This document shows, piece after piece, positions 34,701 through 43,164 of a stretch of 64,000 nucleotides of DNA. The stretch lies in contig JAGVSM010004935.1 of NCBI GenBank assembly GCA_022494885.1, forward strand, positions 1 to 64,000, written 5' to 3'. The notes under the pieces are model-generated. The model was not told the origin of the DNA. It was given only the letters and a program-made list of their open reading frames with translations, and did not search any database. The position numbers and the translations under genes are program-made. The stretch's first letter is position 1, and each line of letters begins with the position of its first letter. This stretch comes from Micrasema longulum (lineage: Eukaryota > Arthropoda > Insecta > Trichoptera > Brachycentridae).

Positions 34701-37538
34701 CCGCCGTGTTATATGGGACTCGTTGCACATTATTCATTCAATATGTATCAATTAAATTTTTAATTAAACATTTTTGAATGTTTAAAAAGGGTGTGACACT
34801 TACTTTACTTTTTAAAAATACAATCAAAACATATCATTACTTATGAAAAATATTTTTAACAATGTTTGAGTATGTCCAAATGCTTGCAGACTGGCTGGAT
34901 TTCTTCCCTAGGAAGTTATTCATGCTTAAATGTATTTCAACAGAGAGGGAAAACGTTTTTGAGAAGGGAATATGGAAGTCTAGGCATTTACAGTACTTAT
35001 GGAATGTTCATGGTTTGTTTAAGTGGCCACTTTACACACTGTGTAACATTCACCATTCGGCTCATGTTTGAACTTCCACATTTCCTCAACTCTTCCATCT
35101 GTTGACTTTTGTGAAGTATAAGGGCTGAAACCTTTATCACGTGGGTGAGAAACATGGGCAGAATGGTGAATGTTAGACAGGGTGTAAAGTGGCCACTTAA
35201 ACCAGCCAATGACAGGTCGTAAGCCCTGTAAATGCCTAGACTTCCATATTCCCTTCTCAAAAATGTTTTTCCTCTCTGTTGAAATAAATTTAAATATTTA
35301 TTTTTACTTTCTTTATAGTCAAACCTCTTACCTATTTCTCTCTTATACACATTTCAAATACGAACGTAGCACACATTTCTTATATTATATATTATTAGAT
35401 TAACAGTGGATTTTTTTAATTGGCTCTAGTATTGTCAATATATTTCAACTTATTTTATATTTAAATAGCTGTAAAAACTCCAAATAAATAAATTAATACG
35501 ATAAACAACCGTGGTGAGAAATTGTTATCACGTCGCTTATTAACACGTCGATAGTTATTTGTGATTGAGCTACAGGTACTGTTTATTTATCAGTAAATGA
35601 CTTTGAAATATGTGTTAAAAAAAACACCTTTTTAATTCATTCTTTTCATGTTGACTTTATCGGGAACATGCAGGTATCCAAATGCACTTTTGGCTGATTT
35701 GCATAGTGCAATTTTTGTGAAAAATCACCTTAAGGGCGCTTTACAATTTTATACGTAAACTTACATCTCAATTGAGCTAAAGTTACATATTGTATTTTCT
35801 GATTTAAATTGAGGGTATGATAAACGAAAGAATTGAGATTTCAGCTGGGATCTGAACTGACTGGAACTGTCAATGACTCGCAGGTTTAAAGGCAATTGGT
35901 TCCAGGCGAGCTGATCTCCGAACCTAGTGTTTGGGCAGCGCCGGATTTCAACAAGTTTTCCTCTGCCTGAACCAAATTAATGCTGACCTAAGAGTAGATT
36001 TTATTTGACATGTATTTTCCCTAATACATACAATGTCTGATATCTTGGCGAAACGAAGCGAAACGAAATATCGTGAAAAGATTTTAATTCTGTCCAACAA
36101 AGTTTGTATTTTATTCGCGCTGGGCTTTTTAACCAGTGCAAATCTCGAAGATGTGATAATCGCGAGGCGGAAAAATCCCATCATCGTTAGGTATTCTGAG
36201 ATAAAAATGTTTCTTAATTTATAATATTAGACAGTTATGTCCTAATTTAATTTGACTTCAAAATATACTTATTTCTCTCTCATATTTTTAATAGGCTTTT
36301 AAGAAAAAAAGTGTCAACCTCAGAGCGATTAATAAGTTTAATCAATCGTAATTAACAACATTTGGAACAAATTTTTTAACACTTAATACATGTAAACGTA
36401 TCGAAGGGTTCTAGACCCGTCGGTACAAACCGATGTACTCACATCAAACCTTGATGGTGGGTGGATCGGTAGTGTATCTTCGTAATCGGTCGAGAGAATT
36501 TTATCTTCAACTGTGACGTCATACTGAAGCTATGTCATTTTAGTGCGTATATATATGTATCGTGGCGTACGCTTCCCCTTGTTTTATATCGATGTACCTA
36601 CACAAAACTTGAAAGTAAGGGGTCTGTAGTGTATCTTTGTAATCACCCGAGAGAATTTATCTTTCACTATACCGTCATGGTGAAGGCATGACGTCCTTAT
36701 CTTCCCATCATAATCGAGGCCCAGGGGGGCGATTACAATCGGAATATACGGAAGCCATACCTTTACCATGGTGATATAGTTACATATGAAGTGACAAAAA
36801 CCTTGTTAGTGCGATCAAATTTTTCTTCGATTGCGATCAGTTCTAATTTTAAATCATTTAGATGTGTCTTCTTTTTTATAATATAGGCCTATTCAAAATA
36901 CGAAACAGAAATACGTCCTTTTTAGTTTGACATTAAACGCGGAGTAAAGTTTAGCGGTCAAGAAAGCACTGACATCACCACTTATAACGGTTAAGCTTTC
37001 AAAATTCAAGGTTGTTTCAACGCATTTGTCAAATCATTTGACGTCTGAGGTGACATAATACGCATGCGCCGCGAGGGCTTCCGAAATGTTGCCACTATGA
37101 AAAATGAATATTTTCATTATTTTTTTTCATCGGTATCCATATCTTCCCGAAAACACGTATCGACATGTCGGTAGAGCCGGCTTCGTAATACCAAGGTATA
37201 GTTAAGTTTTTCGTCTCGATACATACAAATGAAGATAGCTTTTATAATCAACTCCCTGCTGACGCCTCTTCCTCAAGAAATTAATTTTAAAAAACCCTCT
37301 CATGATCTAAGACCGATTGTACATTGAAAAAAAAGGCACTAATTGCGCTTATAAAAGGAGCATCACCTTTGACTGAAGCCAGTTGCTCCTCAACCTTGTT
37401 GAGGGACGCAGGCGGCTCCGTGTCCTGCGCGTTGGACGTCCGCTTCCGCAGGGTCCACGCCGGCGGGTCCTTGGCGGCGCCCGGGGCCCCCGCCTCGCGC
37501 ACCCAGGGCGGGCGCAGCGTCTCGCGGCCCCCCGGCAT
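16556..37538 (-). CDS. f: Espin-like actin-bundling protein, candidate forked orthologue
   Basis: Long form exons on the minus strand: 37538-37367, 33880-33780, 32654-32360, 27998-27788, 26820-26559, 25081-24975, 23835-23523, 22503-22423, 21635-21519, 20404-20253, 18821-18599, 16756-16556 (744 residues from the first visible Met). A short form starts at 28,463. All junctions are GT-AG and in phase. Residues 194-218 are proline-rich, two WH2-like actin-binding motifs follow (about 238-256 and 286-305), then DDIDKVRDDLQSTKQLLALE and a coiled coil (384-487), acidic Glu/Ser tracts and basic helices. This order fits Drosophila forked/espin, which cross-link actin bundles in bristles. Ankyrin repeats of long forked isoforms are not seen. 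The exon at 37,538 has a possible acceptor (GGCAG|CGATG), so upstream exons may exist. Identity rests on recalled family sequence. Confidence 0.72.
17458..17815. repeat. foldback-family fragment
   Basis: Contains GAATATGGAAGTCTAGGCAT, GTGTAACATTCACCATTCTG and CTACTAGGCAACGCCTG, the same arm as at 34.9, 37.8, 56.7 and 57.0 kb. No coding sequence. Confidence 0.7.
17821..18540 (-). mobile_element. 1.4-kb TIR-element family, interrupted copy
   Basis: Minus strand begins GTAGCTCAATCACAAATAAC and matches 34,148-35,573 and 45,603-46,155. A hairpin of the foldback family is inserted at about 17,961-18,190. Confidence 0.65.
17961..18122. repeat. 66-bp-arm hairpin
   Basis: 17,961-18,026 and 18,057-18,122 are near-perfect inverted copies (AAATTATAACAGGGAATGAG against its complement) around a 30-bp spacer. 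Derived from the foldback family arm. Confidence 0.85.
18599..18821 (-). CDS. f: forked candidate exon K: Glu/Ser-rich
   Basis: Encodes ERKKYKALKKEVDKMASLMK then about 50 residues of almost pure E, S, D and T. Acceptor ATTTACAG, donor GAG|GTAAGA. The acidic run is long and may vary in length between individuals. Confidence 0.82.
18842..19195 (+). mobile_element. old P-like (THAP) element copy
   Basis: Begins CATAGAATTATATTAGTCCA, like the ends at 39,939 and 62,894. A decayed THAP start (CCGTGTTGTGTC, then TTTAAGTGTCAAAATACTGC) is at about 18,970-19,005. The far end is lost. It starts 20 bp upstream of the exon K acceptor. Confidence 0.65.
19730..20200 (-). mobile_element. R1/LOA-like LINE fragment, second copy
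   Basis: Same sequence as 43,300-43,690 (CCACGGATAGTAGCGAGAAG, GGATATCCGCAGCAGCACGA) with more decay. Frame broken. Confidence 0.65.
20253..20404 (-). CDS. f: forked candidate exon J
   Basis: Encodes EDDEEKQKRRALREMKLITN and KDKKEKAHKERAALKIQLKN, a highly charged helix. Acceptor TTTTGCAG, donor AA|GTAAGT, phase 2. Confidence 0.83.
20787..21497 (+). mobile_element. rearranged mariner with inverted 3' ends
   Basis: TA-flanked, with ends CGAGCGTTGTGTATAAAATA and its near complement. A 146-codon open frame (20,957-21,397) encodes LHHDNARPHVSRQTKDLIEN and YSPALAPSDFHLFPKLKQHL, covering the second catalytic region and C-terminus of a mariner transposase. The left 179 bp are an inverted, slightly shortened copy of the right end. 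The N-terminal half is absent, so it cannot be autonomous. Confidence 0.85.
21519..21635 (-). CDS. f: forked candidate exon I
   Basis: 39 codons, GINPNSNQGSRRPSHAQKQA then SSPEEDEEESSGEEG. Acceptor AATTGTAG, donor GGG|GTAAGA, phase 0. A mariner derivative ends 20 bp past the donor. Confidence 0.72.
22423..22503 (-). CDS. f: forked candidate exon H
   Basis: 27 codons, GVYEEEEEPQSYFLQRHSDF then QKQMQSQ. Acceptor ATTTCCAG, donor CAG|GTTAGG. Too short for a confident call alone; supported by phase 0 at both ends and matching acidic composition. Confidence 0.7.
22725..23166. mobile_element. 442-bp MITE
   Basis: Inverted ends starting ACAATTGAACGTAGTTAT, about 35 bp with few mismatches (both reach CAGCCAG). 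No clear target duplication. Intronic. Confidence 0.7.
23523..23835 (-). CDS. f: forked candidate exon G: coiled coil
   Basis: 104 codons of heptad-rich sequence: NKEAMQRENKRLQSRILNME, TSLKREVTDTKSVADDLQKK and MKRKNAELEKKLEQALK. Acceptor TTTTTAG, donor AAG|GTGAAT, phase 0. Confidence 0.87.
23965..24660. mobile_element. PIF/Harbinger-like MITE, 696 bp, TTA duplication
   Basis: Inverted ends begin CTACATCTAGGCTACTTC (right end CTACAGCTAGGTTACTTC), about 45 bp, flanked by TTA at 23,962-23,964 and 24,661-24,663. The centre (24,120-24,345) is unusually GC-rich and ends in CCAG|GTTAGT. Confidence 0.75.
24975..25081 (-). CDS. f: forked candidate exon F
   Basis: Encodes SEVIPVEEEEADEM and DDIDKVRDDLQSTKQLLALE, the start of the coiled coil. 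Donor AAG|GTGAAA leaves phase 2, completed by the next exon to give LELRNKEAM. Confidence 0.86.
25413..26534 (-). mobile_element. internally deleted pogo-like element with a PHD-like finger
   Basis: Ends GGGGAGGGTGGGGCATGAT and GGGAAGGGTGGGGCATGAT are inverted and flanked by TA. Minus strand encodes a psq-type helix-turn-helix (RDIRDILEGRKGYKLAARFY, PQTTLERKV at 25,960-26,025) and, separately, a Cys/His-rich finger (GWIACQMCQSWAHC, VLVCPSC near 25,640-25,780). The DDE catalytic core expected between them is missing. Confidence 0.75.
26559..26820 (-). CDS. f: forked candidate exon E: second WH2-like motif
   Basis: Encodes QYVYESEKGN, MVNQLLKQINTGVKLKSVKT, NDRSKPNLDGLRKFRRQLTV and SMSQANLAESIAGAKE. 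The LLxQIxxGxxLK core is a canonical actin-monomer-binding WH2. Donor GAA|GTAAGT; a pogo-like element ends 22 bp beyond. Confidence 0.87.
26856..27260 (+). mobile_element. RTE/R2-like LINE C-terminal fragment
   Basis: Encodes VYGCETRCLSEIDKKTLEAF and EMRFYRRILGISWRDCVTNN, then decays through KRAAQYRPKRQ. This is the C-terminal region common to insect endonuclease-reverse transcriptases. Antisense in a forked intron. Confidence 0.75.
27300..27480. repeat. foldback-family fragment
   Basis: Contains GATGAATCTCACCCGC, AGGTTTCAGCTCTTTAAC and GACAGGTCATAAGCCCTGTA. Single arm only. Confidence 0.65.
27590..27725 (+). repeat. SINE family 1, body only
   Basis: Plus-strand TAAAGCGTAAGACTGATCA, CTTCATGTAACAG and CAATGCAGTATCCTACG. 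The tRNA head is missing. Confidence 0.55.
27788..27998 (-). CDS. f: forked candidate exon D: proline-rich segment and first WH2-like motif
   Basis: Encodes PVPPPMPPPLPPKMPPPPEF (profilin or SH3-binding type) then DWSDMMKEVESGRKLKHVDC, matching the WH2 pattern of an amphipathic helix followed by G-x-K-L-K. Acceptor TTTCAG, donor AG|GTAGAT, phase 2. Confidence 0.85.
28430..28463 (-). CDS. f: forked candidate, alternative first coding exon
   Basis: ATG GAC GAA encodes MDEEEEVNLFK plus one base, donor G|GTTTGT, phase 1. It joins exon D as FKGLLKPVPPP. No pyrimidine-rich acceptor precedes it, so it reads as the first coding exon of a shorter transcript with its own promoter. Confidence 0.65.
28464..29150 (-). 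promoter_or_regulatory. probable promoter region of the short forked-type transcript
   Basis: Less repetitive and more GC-rich than the surroundings (28,600-28,930). It lies directly upstream of the alternative first exon. No TATA box or defined motif was identified. Open frames here have no recognised domain. Confidence 0.35.
29160..29690 (-). mobile_element. decayed LINE 3' region
   Basis: Minus strand encodes TREVPPFCSNNSRTVYTCNA and VLSRLHDLGNSYSHVSDIFS, the same C-terminal segment as the copy at 46,855-47,460 (VPPFCSNNSRTVYNCNA), with an AT-rich 3' end. Confidence 0.65.
29700..31650. other. unassigned intronic sequence
   Basis: No exon or intact element recognised. The motif GTCTCGATATATACAGATGAA at 31,262 recurs in related form near 37,217 and (inverted) 38,595, so part of it is a dispersed repeat. 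Confidence 0.4.
31655..31838 (+). repeat. tRNA-derived SINE, family 2, best copy
   Basis: GGTTGTGGTCCTGTGGCTAG (A-box region), GGTTCGAATCCCACTC (B box), body TTCTAATAGTGAGTTATTTA, ending GTAAATCATAAGAACGC and an A-rich tail. Confidence 0.8.
32360..32654 (-). CDS. f: forked candidate, upstream exon C (residues 92-190)
   Basis: Lys/Pro/Glu-rich, low-complexity: ELPSKEKKAEPETKLKKAVE, PPIVKAPSKDDVAARKPP, ending DNTLANEIPKGHTLTKNE. A strong donor A|GTACGT at 32,359 gives phase 1, matching exon D. If it is not used, the frame stops 9 bp later at 32,352-32,354. Confidence 0.72.
32700..33350. other. intron with a GC-rich repeat patch
   Basis: 32,920-33,005 is strikingly GC-rich (CGACCGCCCCCCTGAAGGCC, GCGCCCGCAAGGGGGCG), unlike the AT-rich surroundings. 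It looks like a transposon end but no partner end was found. The following open frame has no recognisable domain. Confidence 0.4.
33780..33880 (-). CDS. f: forked candidate, upstream exon B (residues 58-91)
   Basis: Encodes SLKKQGTTKPKAENGVADKN then IPERVTAKVK. Acceptor TTTTACAG, donor AAA|GTAAGT. It joins exon A (phase 1) and exon C (phase 0). Confidence 0.75.
34148..35573. mobile_element. 1.43-kb TIR element, apparently complete
   Basis: Inverted 30-bp ends GTAGCTCAATCACAAATAAC... and its complement. Left part matches 45,603-46,155 and 17,821-18,540. A foldback element (34,858-35,294) lies inside. No target duplication is clear and no transposase frame was found. Confidence 0.7.
34858..35294. 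mobile_element. foldback element with long inverted arms
   Basis: Left arm runs from GTTTGAGTATGTCCAAATGC through AAGTGGCCACTTTACACA. The right arm repeats it inverted (GTGTAAAGTGGCCACTTAAA to TCTCTGTTGAAATAAATTTA). It would fold into a stem of well over 150 bp. Confidence 0.75.
35574..37366. other. unassigned intron, including a degenerate tandem duplication
   Basis: 36,430-36,700 holds two diverged copies of a roughly 170-bp unit (GTAGTGTATCTTCGTAATCG and GTAGTGTATCTTTGTAATCA). Nothing gene-like. Confidence 0.4.
37367..37538 (-). CDS. f: forked candidate, upstream exon A (residues 1-57)
   Basis: GC-rich exon encoding MPGGRETLRPPWVREAG, DPPAWTLRKRTSNAQDTEPP and NKVEEQLASVK. Donor AAAG|GTGATG, phase 1. 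A pyrimidine-rich acceptor-like site lies just before the ATG, so the Met may be internal to a longer protein. Confidence 0.75.
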
Positions 37539-37749
37539 CGCTGCCTACCTAAGGAGAAATAATACGTACAAGTTTATTAAAAGAAAAATCACAGCAAATG
37601 GTTAAAGCAAATGAAAAACATCTGAACAATTTTTTTAAAGGAACGAATTTATTGCAGTTATATACATATTTACTACCAGGGGTGGAATTCTGAATCTTCT
37701 TTCCCCCTAGAGAGTGATTTTAGACGTCAAATAAGTATTAACTTGTAAA

Positions 37750-38335
37750 ATCAAACATGATGATTTTCAATTTATTGCAACAGAAAGGGAAAACATTTTT
37801 AAGAAGGGAATATGGGAGTCTAGGTATTAAAAGGTCTTATGACCTGTCATTGGCTGATTTAAGTGGCTACTTTACACACTGTGTAATATTCACCATTATG
37901 TTTGAACATCCACATTTCCTCAACTCTTCCATCTGTTGACTTTTGTAAAGTGAAAGAGCTGAAACCTTTATCATGAAAAATTAAAAATTGGAAAATTGTT
38001 TTCAGGCGTTGCCTAGTAGGCGAATTGGTTCAGCCGGATGAATCTCGCCCACATGATAAAAGGTTTCAGCTAAACTTCACAAACGTCAACTGATGGAAGA
38101 GTTGAGGAAATGTGGATGTTCAAACATAAGCAGAATGGTGAACGTTACACAGTGTGTAAAGTGGCCACTTAAACCAGCAAATGACAGATCATAAGCCCTG
38201 TAAATGCCTAGACTCCCATATTCCTTTCTCAAAAATGTTTTCCCTCTCTGTTGCAATAAATTTCAATATGAACAACTCCCTAGGGAGAAAATGCAGCCAG
38301 TCTTCAAGCATTTGGACTTACTCGAAATATTGATA
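37750..38335. mobile_element. foldback element, nearly full copy
   Basis: Arms 37,750-37,970 and 38,050-38,335 are inverted copies (GAAAACATTTTTAAGAAGGG, GTGGCTACTTTACACACTG). The unique centre contains GGCGTTGCCTAGTAGGCGAA. It lies just upstream of the forked-candidate exon A. Confidence 0.75.
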
Positions 38336-38824
38336 ATAATATTCATTTATAACATTATTGCGACCTTAATCATTACCCACAACACTTAATTAGGTTGAAT
38401 TGACGAAATCGTATTAGTTTTTCTCCGTTTTTTAAACAGGTTTAAACATTTATTTTACCTTTAATAATAAGTGTGGCCATTATATAAAGGAATGTGTCAT
38501 TGTATTTTTAAAAAATCCTTAAATAAACCATTCTCTGAAGGGGGGAGAAGATTCAGAATACCTACCAGGGCTTCGATTATGAACGGCTATCTTCGTCGGT
38601 ATACACTGAGACGGTATAAACTTATATATCGATATTTATGTCCGAAAGTGTATTTATTTGTATGAAAATTTAAAGTACGAGTATCTTAGTCGGTAACCGG
38701 TAATTGAATATGTTAAGAAAAAAAAATTGGAAACACATTTTTTTTTTTTTTACAGAAAACTTAATTTTACTTTGTAGATAAAATTGAAGATAAATGTTAA
38801 CTTCAGCTGTAATCGGGGTCCAGG

Positions 38825-38956
38825 GCTGCTATTCTAAACGCTCTCGCGCCCGTAGATTACTTTTATCGCGTTAGGTCGTTATTAGCGCGTAGTTAGTACG
38901 TATATACGCACTATAAAAGCGCTTTTTACGGCCGCGAGAGCGTTTAGAATAGCAGC
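38825..38956. mobile_element. 132-bp CG-rich palindromic MITE
   Basis: Ends GCTGCTATTCTAAACGCTCT and its exact complement, at least 24 bp, CpG-rich. Relatives in tandem at 45,361-45,599. Confidence 0.75.
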
Positions 38957-39262
38957 TCAGGAAATCTATATACGACTAAGGCATTTGAACATAAATATGA
39001 AGTTTTCTCTGGTTAGGTTAGCCTCCATCTAACATGGCTTAGCCTGTTCTCAGTGGTTATTTTTTTGTGTTCTAAATTATAAATAGTTCTGTTCCAATAT
39101 TGAAAAACCATTACTTAAAAAACCTTAAAGTTTTACCCAAAATGGGTATTGTTTAAGTGTAAAAAGCAAAATACAAAAAGTCAGTGTGATTTTTACAGCA
39201 TTCTAATAATGTATGTTATTTTGATTTTATTGCCGTAAGAATTTTTAATCTAAAAACTGACA

Positions 39263-39496
39263 ATGGAAAACGAAACATCATTTTCTCCATACCCGTTTCT
39301 GAGCCAGTGTGGACCGACGATTGGAGAATTTATGAAAAAAGTTTTTAGTATGAGGGAAACCGATGAAAGGGCGGTCTTTAATTTGGTGTGGGGAAGTAGT
39401 GCTTTTGCTAAAAACCGAAGTAAACAACTTAATAAAATGTTTCATGTGAATATAATATTTGAAATCTTCCTGGCAAGATTCCATAGTTTGTTATAA
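39263..39496 (+). other. unrecognised 77-codon open frame
   Basis: MENETSFSPYPFLSQCGPTI then EFMKKVFSMRETDERAVFNL. A TATAAATA at 39,078-39,085 lies upstream. Composition is protein-like and no family is recognised. Could be a transposon exon or chance. Confidence 0.2.
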
Positions 39497-39711
39497 ATTG
39501 CTTCCTCAATTACGTCTCAATATGAAATTATCTAGAAAAAATTAAAATATAATTTAATTTGAATCAATAATATAAAATTTATATTTGAAGCACTAAGTTT
39601 GTGGTGGTGGATCAAAGAATTTGTATAGAATTTTGTGTAAAAAATTAAATAAAGTGTAACAAAGTACTAAAAGGCCTGGTTAGTCTGCTATGAGTAAAAC
39701 ACGAGTAGTAT

Positions 39712-41122
39712 AAGCGTTTCCAAGATGGCCGTGAAGACGTTGAAGATGACGGACGGCCCGGACGCCCCAGCACATCAACAACCGATGAAAACGAGGAAAA
39801 AGTTAATGAAACGTTCATGAACGATCGCCGAATCGCAATTAGAGAAATCGCTGATGTTGTTGGCATATCGATTGGCTCATGCCATAATTTTTTTTGAATA
39901 TTTTGGGTATAACGCGTGGCAGCAAAATTTGTTCCAAACATAGAATTAAGAATAGTCCAGAAGGAGCGTAGAATCATATTTGAATACATCGGACTGTGTC
40001 CAATAATCCCCCCACTATGCCCCACTTTCGCGCATTCGTGATGTCGCTGCGTAATGTTGCACGATGGGAAAAATATAATTATCACACAAATGTAAGGTAA
40101 AAAAAAATCAATCTGTTAATTTCTCTAAAATTTTATTGTACACTCGGAAATATTGATTGACACAACAGAGTAGATAAGTAAAGGATCATTTAATAAGAGT
40201 AATTGAATTAATGAACTTTAAACTTAAAATATAAAACACATTTTATTTGACATAAAACGGATATTTTTATATCATGTTAAATAATATTTGATGTTTTAAA
40301 GATAATTTCGGTCAAATGTCCACCACAGAGTTGTTTAATCCGAGGTCCAATTTTCATTAGTTCTCTCATTAGATGAGCAAAGTAGGGTAAACAAATTTAC
40401 TACCCTGTCAACACTAACGAAATATTCATTTTGTTTCTTCGACAATCGGAGAGATAAAATAATTCAATTTTTAAGTAGTTCATTTGCTACTTACACATTC
40501 ATTTGCTAAGTACTCATAAAATGTGATCTTATTCTGTTTCTTTAAGATCCTAGCAGTATTTTTACACTTTAAAAGGACACGACACGGCATAGTTGAATTC
40601 AAATCAGGATTTGCGTACTGAGCGACGTCTACAAATAAACTAATGGGTTAAAACGTAAACCTACTAATTTATGAGTAGTTTAGTCGCCTTCTGTTTGATG
40701 TGCGTATGCGGTTTCTGGACTATTCTTAATTCTATGGTTGCAAAATTGTTTTTGTATTTCGAACAAAAACAGCGGCGAATGGAAGTTGCTCAGTTGTCAC
40801 TAAATTAAGTCAACGACGATGCAGAATTACTGAAACGTGTTATAACTGGTGACGAAACATGGGTTTACGGATATGACGTCGAAACTAAGACTTAATCGTC
40901 CCATTGGAGGCATTTTGGATCGCCAAGACGAAAACCGCCGAGCACGCCGAACACGTCTTACCTTAGCGCCTACCACAGACAAAGTAAACAATGAAAAAAG
41001 CAATAAAGCTAAAAATTTTAGCATATTTCAGGGGCAAGTATACCAACATAACAAAAATTTACAATTGGACTCTCCGAACCCGCGAAATTTAAAAATTCCC
41101 GTTATTTTCTGAACACACCTCG
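39712..41122 (+). mobile_element. mariner-like element, dead, split by a P-like element
   Basis: Frame before the insertion encodes DDGRPGRPSTSTTDE and DRRIAIREIADVVGISIGSC. After it come EQKQRRMEVAQL, ITGDETWVYGYDVETK (first catalytic Asp) and decay. The right end CGAGGTGTGTTCAGAAAATA (complement) abuts TA at 41,123. Second and third catalytic regions and the left end are missing. Confidence 0.75.
39939..40736 (-). mobile_element. P-like THAP element, copy A, 798 bp
   Basis: Ends CATAGAATTAAGAATAGTCC and its exact complement, 24 bp. Target duplication GTTCCAAA / GTTGCAAA (7 of 8). Minus strand from 40,590 encodes a THAP start, MPCRVLLKCKNTARIL then ITFY. Removing it rejoins the mariner frame exactly. 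Confidence 0.85.
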
Positions 41123-41124
41123 TA

Positions 41125-42480
41125 CATTTTCTTAACTCTTCCATTCTCTAACGATGCTGAATGTATGCAGTACAGAATAAACTATCTTGAAATCGAAGAA
41201 TAATGTTCGACCAAGAATAAAATCAGAATATTTCATAGTCCCTGGACTGGTACCTGAAGCGTAAGACCAACATCTTACCTTCATGAAACAAAAAATGATC
41301 AAGAAACGCTGCAATTGGTGTACCAATCGCAGAGTAATTTCAAAATTACAAAAGTTTAAAAAAATCATACGTAATAATATTTTTATTTTTTTGCTTAGTT
41401 TGATATATTAACAAATAAAAAATCCACTGGACGTTCACGCTCCTGACATCTATGAAATAATTGTAACATTAATAGATTTTTCAAAAACAATAAAGACCTT
41501 TGCTTATTTGGATTATAAATAATATATGGTATAATCAATCACTTGTCAAAAAAACAAAGTCGCAAAACAAAGCGATAAATTTCTCACGACCCGCGATGTA
41601 AAGTGACATAAAAACGCGTAAAAGTTTATTTAAACGTACAGTCGCCGCCGTTGCCAAAACGTGGCAAAATAAATAATATTCTAGAAGATTTTGCGATTGA
41701 TTGCTCTTTAAAACATCGCGCGGCGTCCAATAAATAATTCATTGTATCGTATCATTGCCTAATTTTACTTAAATAGTTTTTATTTATTTATGACCACCCA
41801 CTACTTTGACTTTTTTGTTTCTAAAGTTTAAATTTTATATTCAAGTGTTTGTTTATTCTTTATTTTATTTATTTATTTATTCATATTTTTTGCTTACAAA
41901 CTATAATTAATAATACCAAATAATGTGACCTCACCGGGGTTTCCCGTGCCGAGGACACTCAACAATATACTTTTTTTAAATTACATTTGAGAATAATCAA
42001 AGAAGACTAACTTAAAAAAAACGAAGATAATTAACAAATATTTAGACAGTTTTAAAAACAAGGTATTTATGTACATCTATATTATTTATAATACAAAACA
42101 CACAACGAAAATAACAAAAACCTATCATAAGCTATACACTTGTGGAGCAGTTGATTCAATATTGGTATGGGCGAATGAGACAATCCATTCAACTTCCAAC
42201 TAGCTCCACTATCCATTTTTTACAGCCTTTTTAAACATTTTCTCTTTAATTGAATTGTTTGTTTTATCTATTTTTCTACTTTATAAAAATATTTTAAACC
42301 ATTTTATTTGGTTTTGTTGAGTTTTTCTTTCATTCTTTCTTATTATTTCTTATTTGCTATTTTTTATTTTTCAAAGCATAAAAAAAAATATATGTTCATT
42401 ATTTCATATGCGTACAATATTGTCTGTGCTCTTTTATTTGGATCTTAACAAAAACTTTAATCGGAGCAAACTATTATTTG
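41125..42480. other. SINE fragment and LINE 3' debris
   Basis: 41,225-41,335 is a SINE family 1 body (minus). 41,860-42,230 has a TTTA tail, then ACCTCACCGGGGTTTCCCGT and minus-strand frame pieces, consistent with a decayed LINE 3' end. 41,460-41,830 shows nothing recognisable. Confidence 0.4.
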
Positions 42481-42489
42481 ATATAACAT

Positions 42490-42760
42490 TTTGAGTTAGT
42501 CCAAATGTTTGCGGACAAATGACTGGATTTCACAGTTAAACTAAACAGGTCCAAGAAGTTTCAAAATTGAAAAATTGTTGTCCGGCGTTTCCCAGTATGT
42601 GAAATAATTCGATCAGATGAATATCTTCACAGCAATAAAGGTTTTAGCTCTTTAACTTCGCTGAAATCAATAGGTGGAAGAATTGAAGAAATATGGATGT
42701 TCAAACATAGGCAAAATGGTGAATGATAAACAGTGTAAAGTAGCCACTTACAGTAAGAAA
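42490..42760. repeat. foldback-family fragment
   Basis: TTTTGAGTTAGTCCAAATGT, GGCGTTTCCCAGTATGTG and GTGAATGATAAACAGTGTAA match the family arm and centre. Confidence 0.6.
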
Positions 42761-42839
42761 TAAGAGCAATAAATAATATGTCAAATAACAGTGAGTACTA
42801 AAATAAATAATATAAAAAGCAAATAAAACTATGGAAGAA

Positions 42840-43110
42840 AAGCAGATTTGTCAATTTTGCTAATTGCTAATCTCGAACTTGAAAAAGGTTGGCAACCTCG
42901 TCCCTATCGATGTGCAGCAACCAATTGCAAACGTTTTTCTTAAAACATCGACACTTGTGGAGTTCTTTATGGCTGTTGGAAGTTGATTAACAATTTTAGG
43001 AGCCAAGAATGAGTTTCTTTGAGCAAGCTTTGAGTGAGTGGTAGGGCCAAGGTAATTAATCTTTCCCGCTGATTGCGTCTGTATATTTTGCTGTGTCCTG
43101 AATTAAAAAG
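42840..43110 (-). mobile_element. LINE reverse-transcriptase tail
   Basis: Minus strand encodes AQRNSFLAPKIVNQLPTAIK and STSVDVLRKTF, typical of the tail of jockey-type reverse transcriptases. Confidence 0.6.
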
Positions 43111-43164
43111 TTTTACCCCGTACAATTATAATTTGTACCCCAAACACGCTAAACGTCAAAAAAC

